Assembly: GCA_028279215.1 (NCBI GenBank)
Contig: JANQOF010000062.1
Coordinates: 1-64,000, forward strand
From: Pirellulales bacterium
GTDB taxonomy: Bacteria > Planctomycetota > Planctomycetia > Pirellulales > Lacipirellulaceae
Direction of reading: 5' to 3'
Length of the DNA: 64,000 bases
Shown: positions 7,914 through 18,024 of the stretch, piece after piece
How the letters are laid out: the number at the start of each line of letters is the position of its first letter
Numbering within the stretch: position 1 is the stretch's first letter
Position numbers and translations under genes: made by a program
Notes under the pieces: generated by a model
Database searches by the model: none
The model's input: only the letters and a program-made list of their open reading frames with translations
Told to the model about the DNA's origin: nothing

Positions 7914-10313
7914 TTAGCGCTTACGCTTACCGCCACCCTTGCCCTTGTTTTTGCCTTGGCTGCTACGTTTCTTCTTTGTCGGCGAGTCTTTCGGCGGTGG
8001 TGTTGGTGTTGTGGAAGTCGCCCCACTGCTGGATTCTGGCCGCGGGATGAACTTACGTTCGGCCATGCCCCACAGGCTCGATGCGATAAAGTACAGGCAT
8101 AACCCAGCGGCGACTTTGAAGAACAAGAAGCTCATGAACAGCATCATATACTTCATGACCTTTTGCATCATCTCGGCCTGCTCGTCAGCGGCGGGCGGCA
8201 TGAACATTTTTTGTTGCAGCAGGAAGAGGCCTACGGTAACCAGCGGCAAGATGTTGAGGTAGGGACCTAGCGCAAGCATGCCCTCGCCGTTGAGAAACCA
8301 GCGGGGCCAGATAAACCCGGACCAGTTGAGCAACATGTCGGGCGCGGCGAGGTTCGAGCACCACCGCATGCCCGGAATGAGTGGAGCTTGCCGCAAGTCG
8401 ACGTCGACCATTAGCGCGCGGTATAGGCCGATGAAGATGGGAAGCTGTATGAACATCAGCAGGCAGCCACCCATCGGATTGTAATTGTGTTTACTCCACA
8501 ACTCCTGCTGCGCCTTGGTGCGAGCTTGCACGTCGTCCTTGTAGCGGGCGGCGATGCGTTCCATCTCTGGCTTTAGCTCTTGCATCATCAGCATATTCTT
8601 CGCCTGTTTGCGGCTGAGCGGAAACATGCAGCTGCGCACCAGTACGGTGAGCATGATGATCGCCAAACCGTAGTTGCGAACGATGCTGTAGAATGTCGAG
8701 AGCACCCCAACCATCAATTGCGGAATACCCAAGTTGCCGAACCAACCGTAATAAACGAATTCGTCCAGCGAATACTCAGGTGCCCTGGCAGCCTGGTACT
8801 GGGCGAGCAGCGCAGGGCGTTTGGGACCGGCAAACAGCGTGTTTCGGTGCGCCTGCGCGTCGCCCGGCTCTCCGGTAGCCGCCAGCTCAATCGAATCGCT
8901 TGTGAGCAAGAAGCTTGCGTTGGCGTAGCGCTGTCGGTAGCTGTTTCGCTCGAAGATCACGCCCTGTCGATCGTCAGGGACCCCGTTTTGCTTGTCGACC
9001 GCCGCTTGCTCTTTGTCCACGCGGTAACTTGCCAAGTTGGGTCGAAACCGAGAGTACCAGCGCTCGTCGGCCGCTTCCTTTTGGGGCAACATCGCAGCGG
9101 CGAAGTACTGTGCGTCGACGCCGATATAAGCGAGCGACTCGCCATCGCCAAACGCATCCACGTCGCCCTTGGCGATATTGCGGCAGGCAAAGTCCTTCTC
9201 GGTGCTACCGTAGGTTCGCACCAGCACGTCGCGAATGCCGTAACCCGACCAGCCACGACCCACTTTTTGTGAGTACCAGAAACCTTCGATCGGTAGGCCG
9301 TTGGGACCTTGCAACTCGTAGCTCACCGTCTGAGGTGTATTGAGCAGGTTGCGAACCTCAACATCAAAATCGAGGTGATAAGCTCTGAACGTTGTATCTT
9401 TCGATTCATCCTCGGGCACCTTCGCAATTACAAACCGCTTCACCACTTCAAGTCCCAACTCGGGTAACACCATGCTGAAGGTCAGCGTATCGCTAGCCGT
9501 GTCGTCCACTGCCCACACTCCGTTGGCAAGCTGCTGATTGGCCTTCTCGAGTTCCGCCGCTGCTGGGACGTTTGGCCCGACCTTACGGATGGCGATTTGC
9601 ATCGATGGATGTAGTACCAAATCGGCCGGCACCTTTTCGTCATACAGCAGAACGTTCTCTGGCTCGGGACGGATCAGATCGAGTGGCTTTCGAATCAAGT
9701 CGGCCGATAGCGAATGGTTGGCGCCGCCGCGGGCGACGGTAAGCTTGACCGAGGTACCTGGTTTGCTAGTAGCGAGAAAGCGCTTCAGGTCGGCGGCGGT
9801 TGCCACATCGCCTCCAGTCATTGTGTTGTTGCCTTCTGGAGCAACTGCCGTGATGACGTCGCCTACCAGCACACCCGCAACTGCCGCAGGGCTGCCGGGA
9901 GGCACCACGAGGACTTCAGCGCCCACGTTCGAGTCCAAGAGCTCAAGTTGCCCCAAGTATCCCGTACGGTCATGCAAATCGCGGTACTTGTGACTGGCCA
10001 GCTCGATGCGACGAATGGTCGCGCCATGGCTATTGAACGTTGCCGCGAATCGATATGGGCCGTCGGGATCGATGGAACCGAGCGTCAGATAGTGCGGCGA
10101 GTTTGCCGGCGGCGGCGCGGGTATCGCCGGTTGGACCACCGGCTTGCCATCGTCCTGGTCGTCTTCGTTGGCCGCTTGGTCGGCGCCTTGGTCGTCGGCC
10201 GCCGCTGGATTCTTCTTTGGCGCCACGGGGGGACGAGGACCGAACCACGATTGCCACAGCAAAATCACGGCAAACGAGAGAGCGAAGAATGCCAGGTATC
10301 TCCGTAATTCCAC
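7914..10313 (-). CDS. yidC: Membrane protein insertase YidC with a PDZ-like insertion
   Basis: A 799-residue insertase with GTG start (GTGGAATTACGG). The N-terminal helix is RRYLAFFALSFAVILLWQSWF, followed by a charged, Pro/Asp/Gln-rich linker and the large periplasmic domain. The conserved insertase core lies at the C-terminus: a helix near LGIPQLMVGVLSTFYSIVRNYG, the cytosolic hairpin (SRKQAKNMLMMQELKPEMERI), then NPMGGCLLMFIQLPIFIGLYRAL and two more membrane helices, ending in a basic ribosome-binding tail. Residues about 130-212 (with PGSPAAVAGVLVGDVITAV) look like a PDZ domain inserted in the periplasmic part, which explains why it is some 250 residues longer than the E. coli protein. 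It sits directly before mnmE, as in most bacteria. Confidence 0.95.
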   Translation of the reverse strand: MELRRYLAFFALSFAVILLWQSWFGPRPPVAPKKNPAAADDQGADQAANEDDQDDGKPVVQPAIPAPPPANSPHYLTLGSIDPDGPYRFAATFNSHGATIRRIELASHKYRDLHDRTGYLGQLELLDSNVGAEVLVVPPGSPAAVAGVLVGDVITAVAPEGNNTMTGGDVATAADLKRFLATSKPGTSVKLTVARGGANHSLSADLIRKPLDLIRPEPENVLLYDEKVPADLVLHPSMQIAIRKVGPNVPAAAELEKANQQLANGVWAVDDTASDTLTFSMVLPELGLEVVKRFVIAKVPEDESKDTTFRAYHLDFDVEVRNLLNTPQTVSYELQGPNGLPIEGFWYSQKVGRGWSGYGIRDVLVRTYGSTEKDFACRNIAKGDVDAFGDGESLAYIGVDAQYFAAAMLPQKEAADERWYSRFRPNLASYRVDKEQAAVDKQNGVPDDRQGVIFERNSYRQRYANASFLLTSDSIELAATGEPGDAQAHRNTLFAGPKRPALLAQYQAARAPEYSLDEFVYYGWFGNLGIPQLMVGVLSTFYSIVRNYGLAIIMLTVLVRSCMFPLSRKQAKNMLMMQELKPEMERIAARYKDDVQARTKAQQELWSKHNYNPMGGCLLMFIQLPIFIGLYRALMVDVDLRQAPLIPGMRWCSNLAAPDMLLNWSGFIWPRWFLNGEGMLALGPYLNILPLVTVGLFLLQQKMFMPPAADEQAEMMQKVMKYMMLFMSFLFFKVAAGLCLYFIASSLWGMAERKFIPRPESSSGATSTTPTPPPKDSPTKKKRSSQGKNKGKGGGKRKR

Positions 10314-10442
10314 GGATAGATGTCCTTAGTAGCAGGCGTGCAGGGTGAATCGGGCTGGGGGAGTCGATGTTACTCGAATCGACCGCACTGCGAGCGACAC
10401 CTATGCGTATTCGCCCGTTTGGGCCGAGTATTGGTGGCCCAG

Positions 10443-11198
10443 TTAGCGACCCTGTTTAATCCGGTCGCCTAGAAAGTTGTCGAGGTCAGGGATGTTGTAG
10501 ATCTTCTTGGCCGTCGTGTCTTGTTCGTAATCGATCCTATGGAACGTCACTTGGTGGTCTTCCTGCACGACGTAGCAGGATCGATTGTCGCCGTCGCGGG
10601 GCTGGCCCACCGAACCAACGTTAATCATGAATTTCTGGTCGGTCACGTGATAGACGAAGCTCGTTTCTTCAGGGGAGACGAAATTGCGGCTCTCGGTAAA
10701 CACACCTGGCACGTGCGTATGGCCTTGAAAACAGCCAAGCGTGATCAAGCCGAAGAGCTTGTCCATTTTCTTTTGATTGTAGATGTCTTCAGGAAAGACA
10801 TACTCATTCACTGGGTTGCGGGCCGACCCATGAACGTACAACCAATTGCCGTCGCGATGCACGCGCGGCAGCGCGCCTAGAAAGTCCCACCGGGCGTCGG
10901 TGGCATCCCGATCGCCCGTGCCGTTTTCCAGTTGGCTGCGAGTCCAGAAGATGGCACGTTCGGCGCCGCTGTTGAAACCCTCCGGGTCGAACAACGCGCC
11001 CTGATCGTGGTTGCCGAGAATACAAACCGCGCTGTGTTGGATCACCAAGTCCAGGCACTCGCACGGATTGGGCCCGTAACCGATAATGTCTCCCAGGCAG
11101 AACACTTCGGTGATGCCTTGACCGCGGATATGCTCTAGCACTGCTTTCAGTGCTTCGAGGTTTCCGTGAATGTCGCTAATGATCGCCCGCTTGACCAC
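10443..11198 (-). CDS. Calcineurin-like metallophosphoesterase
   Basis: A 251-residue soluble phosphoesterase with a GTG start. The metal-binding motifs are in the usual order: DIHGN (residues 9-13), [13 protein letters not shown], and later GHTHVPG. It resembles the YfcE/ApaH-type single-domain enzymes that act on phosphodiesters or dinucleotide polyphosphates, but the substrate cannot be read from the sequence. It stands alone, about 130 bases downstream of the yidC start on the same strand side and divergent from tsaB. The 262 bases before it (11199-11460) contain the divergent control region and no gene. Confidence 0.88.
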   Translation of the reverse strand: MVKRAIISDIHGNLEALKAVLEHIRGQGITEVFCLGDIIGYGPNPCECLDLVIQHSAVCILGNHDQGALFDPEGFNSGAERAIFWTRSQLENGTGDRDATDARWDFLGALPRVHRDGNWLYVHGSARNPVNEYVFPEDIYNQKKMDKLFGLITLGCFQGHTHVPGVFTESRNFVSPEETSFVYHVTDQKFMINVGSVGQPRDGDNRSCYVVQEDHQVTFHRIDYEQDTTAKKIYNIPDLDNFLGDRIKQGR

Positions 11199-11460
11199 GA
11201 ATCGTGCCTCGCGCCGTGATTACCTAGGCCTGGCCGGTTGGCGGGCCCAAATGGGCCACTGACGTAATCGTAACTATATACAAAAACAAGGTTTAGGCCT
11301 AACCCAGTGACGCCGATAGCACCCGCCACTTGTCACGAGCCACAGACCGATACTGCTCTGAAACGAAACGCTCAAATCTAAGCGCCCGTTGGAGTTGGGT
11401 CAAGCCGGACGCCTCCGCTTGGCTTATGCAGTGGGCGCTGCGGTAACCGAACTCCTCGCA

Positions 11461-12165
11461 ATGACTCCAACCTACTTGTTGGCTATCGAAAGCTCTGGCC
11501 GCGCCGCGTCGGTCGCCTTGGGTGCCAATTCGCCCGAGGGACTTCTGACGTGTGTCGCAGAGCGAATCCTCGCACCCGACGAGCGAACCGCGAAGGAACT
11601 GGTACCGGCCATCAGCGCACTGCTATCAAGCGCCGGCGTCACCGCGCGCCAGCTAACGACCGTTGCGGTTACCATTGGTCCCGGCTCGTTTACCGGCCTC
11701 CGAATTGGAGTTACTGCAGCGAAGACCGTCGCCTATGCGACCAGCGCATCGTTGGTAGGCGTCAGTACACTAGACGTGCTGGCATTGCAGTCGAAGTTCC
11801 TCTCGCACGGACGAGTGTGGGCCATCGTCGACGCCCAACGTGGCGACCTATTTGCCGGCGAGTACACGGCTGCCGATTGCGACACCCTTGGCGAAAACGA
11901 CCGCACGCAGTTGCTGGCGGCCGATGACTGGATTGCCAAGCTCGCACCCGGCGACGTGGCCGTCGGGCCGTGCGTCGATAGATACAGCGAACGCCTGCCC
12001 TCGGACGTTCAAGTGCCGAGTGCCGATGCTTGTGCTCCGTTAGCGAGTACGGTGCTCCAGCTTGGAAGCGCGATGGCTGGACGAGACCTAGTGACCGATC
12101 CATTCCAGCTCGTGCCGAGATATCATCGCCCGAGCGCTGCAGAAGAAAAGGCGACACGCACTTAG
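11461..12165 (+). CDS. tsaB: tRNA threonylcarbamoyladenosine biosynthesis protein TsaB
   Basis: A protein of about 234 residues starting at ATG 11461 (MTPTYLLAIESSGRAASVAL). The open frame goes 24 codons further upstream, but the ASKHA-fold start with the LAIESS motif shows where the real protein begins. TsaB is the non-catalytic partner that joins TsaD and TsaE in making t6A37 on ANN-decoding tRNAs. Family hallmarks seen are the TIGPGSFTGLRIGV signature and the VGVSTLDVLALQ segment. Length is normal. It is followed 12 bases later by hemL on the opposite strand (convergent). No strong Shine-Dalgarno is seen before 11461. Confidence 0.93.
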   Translation: MTPTYLLAIESSGRAASVALGANSPEGLLTCVAERILAPDERTAKELVPAISALLSSAGVTARQLTTVAVTIGPGSFTGLRIGVTAAKTVAYATSASLVGVSTLDVLALQSKFLSHGRVWAIVDAQRGDLFAGEYTAADCDTLGENDRTQLLAADDWIAKLAPGDVAVGPCVDRYSERLPSDVQVPSADACAPLASTVLQLGSAMAGRDLVTDPFQLVPRYHRPSAAEEKATRT

Positions 12166-12177
12166 TACGGTGGCGCT

Positions 12178-13473
12178 CTAGATGCTGGTAAGCACCTCGC
12201 GCGCCGCATCGATCGTATTCTCGATGTCGGTTTCGGTATGCGCTGCCGAAACGAACATGGCTTCGTATTGACTACAAGGCAGGTACATGCCGCGATCCAT
12301 CATGCCCCAGAAGAATCTGGCAAATCGCTCCGTGTCGCACTTGGCTGCCGACTGCCAGCCGGTAACGGGCTCATCGGCGAAGAACAGCGTCAACATGCTA
12401 CCGACGCGGGCCAGTTGATGCGGCACACCTGCGGCGGTTGCTGCTTCGCGCAGGCCGGTCTCGAGTTGCGACGCGAGTGCTTCGAGCTTTTCGTACGGTG
12501 GGTCGTCGCGCAGCGTTCGCAGCGTTGTGGCCCCGGCCGCCGTGGCCAATGGGTTTCCGCTCAGCGTGCCAGCTTGAAACACCTTGCCTTCGGGCAATAC
12601 GTTGCACATGATCGCGTCCGGTCCGCCGTACGCGCCAACGGGCAGGCCACCGCCAACAATCTTGCCGAGCGCGGTGAGGTCCGGCTCGATTCCCAATCGC
12701 TGCTGTGCTCCGCCAATGGCGACACGAAATCCAGTCATCACTTCGTCGCATAGCAGTAGCGCGCCATGGTCGTTTGTGATGGAACGTAGCGCATCTCGAA
12801 ACTCAGAAGTCGGCACGACGACTCCCATATTGCCACAGACGGGCTCAAAGGCCACGCAAGCAATCTCACCGCCGTGCACTTCGAAAGCGTCACGCAGTCC
12901 GGCGACGTCGTTGTATTCGAGGACCAACGTATCTTGCGATGCGCCGGTGGTCACGCCGGGAGAGTTTGGCACGGCAAGCGTAGCCGCCGAACTACCCGCG
13001 GCTACGAGCAGCGCATCGACGTGCCCGTGATAGTTGCCGGCAAATTTGACCACTTTGTCGCGCCCAGTGACCCCCCGCGCCAGGCGTATGGCACTCATCG
13101 CGGCTTCGGTGCCGGAGTTCACTAGTCGCACCTTCTCGATCGACGGTACTAATTCGATGATCAACTCGGCTAGATCGTTTTCGCCTGTAGTGGGCGCGCC
13201 GTAGCTAGTGCCACAATCGATTGCGCGGTGTAAGCTCTCGATCACCGGCGCGTAGGCGTGACCAAGGATCATCGGCCCCCACGAGCCGATGTAATCGATG
13301 TAACGGTTGCCATCCAAGTCGTAGAGGTAAGATCCCTCTGCCCGGTCGATGAAGATTGGCTCGCCACCCACCGCACCGAACGCCCGTGCGGGACTATTCA
13401 CTCCTCCAGGCATCAGTTTTTTTGCGCGGGCGAATGCTTCGCGGCTGCTTGGGCGACTGACAGCGGGTGGCAT
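12178..13473 (-). CDS. hemL: Glutamate-1-semialdehyde 2,1-aminomutase
   Basis: A 431-residue PLP enzyme that converts glutamate-1-semialdehyde to 5-aminolevulinate, the C5-route entry to haem and cobalamin. The start is well fixed by AAAGGAGG five bases before ATG 13473. Recognisable family parts are LMPGGVNSPARAF at the N-terminus, the DYIGSWGPMILGHA substrate-side segment, SYGAPT, and the PLP lysine in ALGKIVGGGLPVGAYGG. Length and order match the family. It converges with tsaB, 12 bases apart. It is functionally related to cobL near the right end of the window, both belonging to tetrapyrrole synthesis, but they are 48 kb apart. Confidence 0.97.
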   Translation of the reverse strand: MPPAVSRPSSREAFARAKKLMPGGVNSPARAFGAVGGEPIFIDRAEGSYLYDLDGNRYIDYIGSWGPMILGHAYAPVIESLHRAIDCGTSYGAPTTGENDLAELIIELVPSIEKVRLVNSGTEAAMSAIRLARGVTGRDKVVKFAGNYHGHVDALLVAAGSSAATLAVPNSPGVTTGASQDTLVLEYNDVAGLRDAFEVHGGEIACVAFEPVCGNMGVVVPTSEFRDALRSITNDHGALLLCDEVMTGFRVAIGGAQQRLGIEPDLTALGKIVGGGLPVGAYGGPDAIMCNVLPEGKVFQAGTLSGNPLATAAGATTLRTLRDDPPYEKLEALASQLETGLREAATAAGVPHQLARVGSMLTLFFADEPVTGWQSAAKCDTERFARFFWGMMDRGMYLPCSQYEAMFVSAAHTETDIENTIDAAREVLTSI

Positions 13474-13582
13474 GGTGCCTCCTTTCGGGGTAAACCTGTT
13501 ACATTGATGTAACTACGTTGTACCCAATCGTGTTGCCAATTTCAGCTACCGGTGAAGTCGCTGCAACTCACGTCGACCACGC

Positions 13583-16042
13583 ATGGATGGCATGCTCAGA
13601 ACTTCGCAACTGCACCTGAGCCTACTCCCACTTGCTGTGCTAATCGGGGCGGCCGCGTCTGCCGATCCCATCACCGATCACTTTCCCGAGGCAGCCAACT
13701 CTGGTTGTATGAAGTGTCACGCGGGAATCGAACTGATTCGTGAGCCAGATTCGCAGATGATGCAGCAGATTATGAACCACGGTCGCGAAATCGGCGACCC
13801 GGCTGGTTGCGTTGTCTGTCACGGCGGTGATCCCACCGAGACGAAAGACAAAGTCGCTGCGCATGGCGGTGAAGATTCGACGACCTTTTACCCAGCGCCT
13901 GGCAGTTCGTGGATCAACCAACACACGTGCGGGCAGTGCCATCCAAAACACGTCGACGTGCAATGGACGAGCCTGATGATGACCGAGGCTGGCAAAATTC
14001 AAGGAGTCTGTTGGGCATTTGGATCGTTGACCGGCTACGAACACCGGTGGGCCAATTACGGAGTAAGTAATCCAGACGATCCCAACGATCGTTTAGGTAC
14101 GCAGGAGTATCGCGAGTACATGGAGCGGTTGAAGCAGATTGAGCCGAACGTGTTTGTCGACTCGCACGAGCCGCTTCCCGACGCCTTGAAAGTCGATGAG
14201 TTGCACCGCCTTAAGGAGGACACGACTCTGGCTGCGTTTACTTACATTCGCCAGGAATGCCAACGTTGCCATCACGCGGTGAAGGGCCGCCAGGTTCGCG
14301 GCGATTTCCGCGGCATCGGTTGCTCGTCGTGCCACACGCCTTATAGCAACGAAGGATTCTACGAAGGGGGCGATCCGACCGTCGATCGCAAGGCAACTGG
14401 CCACATGCTCGTGCACTCCATCCAAGGGACGCGCGAAGCTCAGGTGACGGTTCACGACACGACCTACAGCGGCATCCCCGTTGAGACCTGCACGACTTGT
14501 CACGACCGCGGAAAACGAATCGGCGTCTCGTTTCAGGGACTCATGGAAACGCCCTACCATTCGCCATACGCGGCAGACGGCGGCCCGCAGCCGGCGCTGC
14601 ATACCAAGCACTACCTCGCGATGGAACAAGACGTACACTACCAAAAAGGAATGACGTGCCAAGACTGTCATACTTCGATTGACGTGCATAGCGACGGATT
14701 CCTCGCTGCGGCGAACCTGGCGTCGGTACAGATCGAATGCGCGGACTGCCATGGGACGCCAGAGAAGTTCCCGTGGGAGTTGCCTTTGGGCTACATGGAC
14801 GAATTTTCGATGGAGCCAGCCGTCGGCTCAGCTCGAGGCGTGGCGACCGAGCAGCTCGCGCACACGCTGCAGGGCTATGGCTACGAACCGCGCGATGGCT
14901 TTCTGTTAACGGCTCGGGGAAATCCGTATGAGAACGTTGTGCGTGACGGCGACGATGTGATCGTTCATACCGCAGCGGGAAAAGATATTCGCATGAAGCC
15001 ACTCAAAACGTTGATTGACGAGCAAGCGGTCAGCGAGCGCGGCGTGGTAGCAATGAAGGGCGTGGCCAAGCACCTTGATCGCATGGAATGCTACACCTGC
15101 CACGCGAGTTGGACGCCGCAGTGCTACGGCTGTCATGTGAAAGTCGACTACTCCCAGAAAGACAAGTGCCCCGAATGCTCCGAGTCGCTCGAAGGATTCG
15201 ACTGGGTGGCGGCTGGTCGAATGCACGAAGAGCCACAGCATCGAAACGATCGCGGCGAGGCAGGCTACGACACGATGATTCCCGGCAAAGTGACCGAACA
15301 GCGTTCGTATCTGCGGTGGGAAGAGCCGATGCTAGGTATCAACGGCGAGGGACGTGTGACACCACTTGCGCCAGGTTGCCAACCGTCGGTGACGATTATT
15401 GGTGAAGACGGCGAGCCGATCCTACTGAATCACATCTACAAGACCACGCCGGGATTGGAGCGCAGCGAAGACGGGCAGTTGGCCATCGACATGAGCCCGA
15501 CGCAACCGCACACAACCACAAAGAATGCTCGGACTTGCGAATCGTGCCATGCTTCGCGAAAGGCGCTCGGGCTTGGCATCGGAGCGACTCGCCCATGGGA
15601 CGAAGAGCATATCGTCGACTTGGAAACGGTGGACGGCAAGATACTCCCCAACACGTACCAACCTCAGATGGAGCCGATCGCTAACCTCGACCATGATTGG
15701 TCGCAAATCGTCGACAAACAGGGCAATCAGGTGGCGACCGTTGGCCACCATTTTCAGCTCTCCCGTGCATTCACCCGCGACGAGCAACTGCACATCAGTC
15801 GTGAGGGGACCTGTTTGGCGTGCCATCAAGATATTCCCGACAAGTCGCTATCGGTTAGTTTCCTCCATCATGTCGCGGAGTACACGGGGCAATTGCCAAC
15901 AACCAATGCCAAGCATAGTAGCCTGGTACACAAAATTATGCTGATGAGCGCCTGGCTGCAGTTTCTGCTCGCAATTGCACTGCCTGTGCTGTTGATCGGC
16001 GGCATCTGGCATTGGCGGCGAAGAGCGCGAGCGAAAGTGTGA
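13583..16042 (+). CDS. Membrane-anchored multihaem (12) c-type cytochrome
   Basis: A protein of about 819 residues with a signal peptide (LHLSLLPLAVLIGAAASA), a long periplasmic domain and one C-terminal membrane helix (WLQFLLAIALPVLLIGGIWHW) with a short basic tail. I count 12 CxxCH haem-binding motifs: CMKCH, CVVCH, CGQCH, CQRCH, CSSCH, CTTCH, CQDCH, CADCH, CYTCH, CYGCH, CESCH and CLACH; a thirteenth near-motif reads CPECS. It should move electrons in the periplasm, possibly as a quinol-linked carrier given the anchor. ATGs at 13583 and 13592 are both possible starts. No cytochrome maturation or partner oxidoreductase gene lies beside it, so the donor and acceptor are unknown. Confidence 0.87.
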   Translation: MDGMLRTSQLHLSLLPLAVLIGAAASADPITDHFPEAANSGCMKCHAGIELIREPDSQMMQQIMNHGREIGDPAGCVVCHGGDPTETKDKVAAHGGEDSTTFYPAPGSSWINQHTCGQCHPKHVDVQWTSLMMTEAGKIQGVCWAFGSLTGYEHRWANYGVSNPDDPNDRLGTQEYREYMERLKQIEPNVFVDSHEPLPDALKVDELHRLKEDTTLAAFTYIRQECQRCHHAVKGRQVRGDFRGIGCSSCHTPYSNEGFYEGGDPTVDRKATGHMLVHSIQGTREAQVTVHDTTYSGIPVETCTTCHDRGKRIGVSFQGLMETPYHSPYAADGGPQPALHTKHYLAMEQDVHYQKGMTCQDCHTSIDVHSDGFLAAANLASVQIECADCHGTPEKFPWELPLGYMDEFSMEPAVGSARGVATEQLAHTLQGYGYEPRDGFLLTARGNPYENVVRDGDDVIVHTAAGKDIRMKPLKTLIDEQAVSERGVVAMKGVAKHLDRMECYTCHASWTPQCYGCHVKVDYSQKDKCPECSESLEGFDWVAAGRMHEEPQHRNDRGEAGYDTMIPGKVTEQRSYLRWEEPMLGINGEGRVTPLAPGCQPSVTIIGEDGEPILLNHIYKTTPGLERSEDGQLAIDMSPTQPHTTTKNARTCESCHASRKALGLGIGATRPWDEEHIVDLETVDGKILPNTYQPQMEPIANLDHDWSQIVDKQGNQVATVGHHFQLSRAFTRDEQLHISREGTCLACHQDIPDKSLSVSFLHHVAEYTGQLPTTNAKHSSLVHKIMLMSAWLQFLLAIALPVLLIGGIWHWRRRARAKV

Positions 16043-16054
16043 CGAGCATTCGAG

Positions 16055-17860
16055 CTACTGCGAAGCCTCGACCAGACGGCGCGCCCTGTCGACGACAGCT
16101 GCGGCCCACGGCTGATCCGCATATAGCTCGACCACGGCTTTGCAAATCGCCGCCGTTTGCATTGGATCGGACGGAAGAAGCTCTTCCGCCACATCGAGGC
16201 GCGCAGTGATTGTTGCTAAGTCTGCTTCGTGTTGCTTTGCGACTTGCGGCTGGAGTCTAGCCAAATCGCGGCGCGCCAATTCTAAGCAGGTTGTTTGGCG
16301 GTCGCGCTGCTGTTCGCTAAGCGATTCCATGTTGTCGCCATCGAATAGAGCCAGCAGGTTCTCGAATTCGGCAGCAGCCGCGGAGGGCTCGATTTCCGCC
16401 TTTCTGAGCGCTGATAGGTACAATCGTTCGGAGGTCAACAAATCGCCATCGTCGCCGCGGCCGCGTGCGATTGTCGTGAATCGGCGCTGCTGGCGGTCGA
16501 GTTCGAGTTCTTCTTGATACTCCGCCACTACGGTTGCTCGCGGATCGTCCGGAAATCGATTCACGAACTCGTCGACATGGTCGGTGCGTGATCGTAGTTC
16601 CTCGATGGTTGGAGTTGCGGAAGCTGAGTGAATCAGGTCGTACAAAGCATCCGCGTCGTAGGGCCTAGTCATGCGATACGCCGCGAATCCGAAAGCCGCC
16701 ACGATAGCCAGCAAGCCCAACGACGTGGCGGCTATTGAGAGCAACGGAGTGCGCGCCGCGTTTGAGTGATGTGGGTCGATGGTGATGAAGTGGTCGGTGG
16801 CCGCGGAGTCCGCATCGTATTGCGGGTCGATCGGAGGCTCCGTGCCGCCGTCGATGGTTCCTGCTGTGCGATCTATTTCAGTTGGATCTTCGATGTCGAC
16901 CGAAGCGTCAACGTCGAAGTCCGCCGGCGAGGTTGCCTCGTCGTGTGCTTTGGTCACCGCCAATTCGATAGGGAGCGCGGCCCCGTTTTTGGGCCCGCGC
17001 GGCATGTCGCTCGGCATGGGCGGAGACACATCCAATGGTCGCGACAGTGCGCGCCGCATGGCTTCAAGATGCCGCGACAACACCAGAGTATTGGGGAACC
17101 GGTCGTTGGGATCTTTCTTGAGCAACTGCGCAATGCAGTACTCTAACTGCTCGGGTACCTGCGTCGCGTAACGACGAACCGGCTCTGGCTCGGCGAATCG
17201 CTGTAACTGTAGCATCTCAGGCAGGCTTCTGGCCTCAAAAGGCGGCCGGCCGGCCAGCAATGCGTACATCACGCAGCCGAGACTGTATTGGTCGCAGCGA
17301 TCGGAAACTGGCAGGCCTTCAGCTTGCTCGGGCGACATGTAGTCGGCCGTGCCGAGCACCCCGCCAGCCATGGTGAGTTGATTGCCGCCAAACAGCCGCG
17401 CAATTCCGAAGTCGGCCAGCTTTACCTTCTCGTCCTTGTCGAGCAGGATGTTGGCGGGCTTGATGTCGCGGTGAATAATGCCGTGATCATGGGCGTGTTT
17501 CAACGCGCGGCAAACCTGGATGGCAATATCGACGACTTCGCGCCAGTCGAAACGTCGACCAGCCTTAAGTTCTTCCTCCAAACTCCGACCATCGACCAAC
17601 TCCATCGCGTAGAACAGCGTGCCGGCCTCTTCGCCATAGCCGTACAGCCGAACGATGCCTTCGTGCCGCAACGTCTTGAGCGATTCAATTTCCGACTCGA
17701 ACCGTTCGCGAAATCCTTCACTGACTGCTAGCTGTGGTGCGAGCGCCTTGATAGCCGCCTGCTGGTCGGTATCGACGTTCTGGCCTCGGTAAACCGATCC
17801 CATGCCTCCTTTGCCCAGGCGAGGACCAATCTTGTACGGACCCAGTCGTTCAAATTCCAT
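16055..17860 (-). CDS. Membrane-anchored Ser/Thr protein kinase
   Basis: A 601-residue Hanks-type kinase starting at ATG 17860 (MEFERLGPYKIGPRLGKG); a TTG two codons upstream is less likely. The kinase domain fills about residues 8-270: GKGGMGSVYRG loop, AAIKAL with the catalytic lysine, HRDIKPANILL, DFGIARL and the TADYMSPEQAEG activation segment. A Pro/Asp/Thr-rich linker follows, then one membrane helix (LLSIAATSLGLLAIVAAFGFAAY) and a helical, glutamate-rich outer domain of about 200 residues that ends VVDRARRLVEASQ. Unlike the first kinase in the window it has no sigma factor beside it. It converges with the cytochrome gene, 12 bases apart. Confidence 0.94.
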   Translation of the reverse strand: MEFERLGPYKIGPRLGKGGMGSVYRGQNVDTDQQAAIKALAPQLAVSEGFRERFESEIESLKTLRHEGIVRLYGYGEEAGTLFYAMELVDGRSLEEELKAGRRFDWREVVDIAIQVCRALKHAHDHGIIHRDIKPANILLDKDEKVKLADFGIARLFGGNQLTMAGGVLGTADYMSPEQAEGLPVSDRCDQYSLGCVMYALLAGRPPFEARSLPEMLQLQRFAEPEPVRRYATQVPEQLEYCIAQLLKKDPNDRFPNTLVLSRHLEAMRRALSRPLDVSPPMPSDMPRGPKNGAALPIELAVTKAHDEATSPADFDVDASVDIEDPTEIDRTAGTIDGGTEPPIDPQYDADSAATDHFITIDPHHSNAARTPLLSIAATSLGLLAIVAAFGFAAYRMTRPYDADALYDLIHSASATPTIEELRSRTDHVDEFVNRFPDDPRATVVAEYQEELELDRQQRRFTTIARGRGDDGDLLTSERLYLSALRKAEIEPSAAAAEFENLLALFDGDNMESLSEQQRDRQTTCLELARRDLARLQPQVAKQHEADLATITARLDVAEELLPSDPMQTAAICKAVVELYADQPWAAAVVDRARRLVEASQ

Positions 17861-18024
17861 GTGCAAGTCGGAAAGTAATGGCTAGCGGTGTAACTCCATC
17901 CTAGCCCACTACCCAGGGCCAAGCTAGCACGATAAGCGTTGGCCTTGAGCGCCTACCAGCGATTCATTACAAGGTGCCGCGAGTGCATTCACCGCCCCCG
18001 GTCGGTCAAGGAGCGTCGGTCGCC

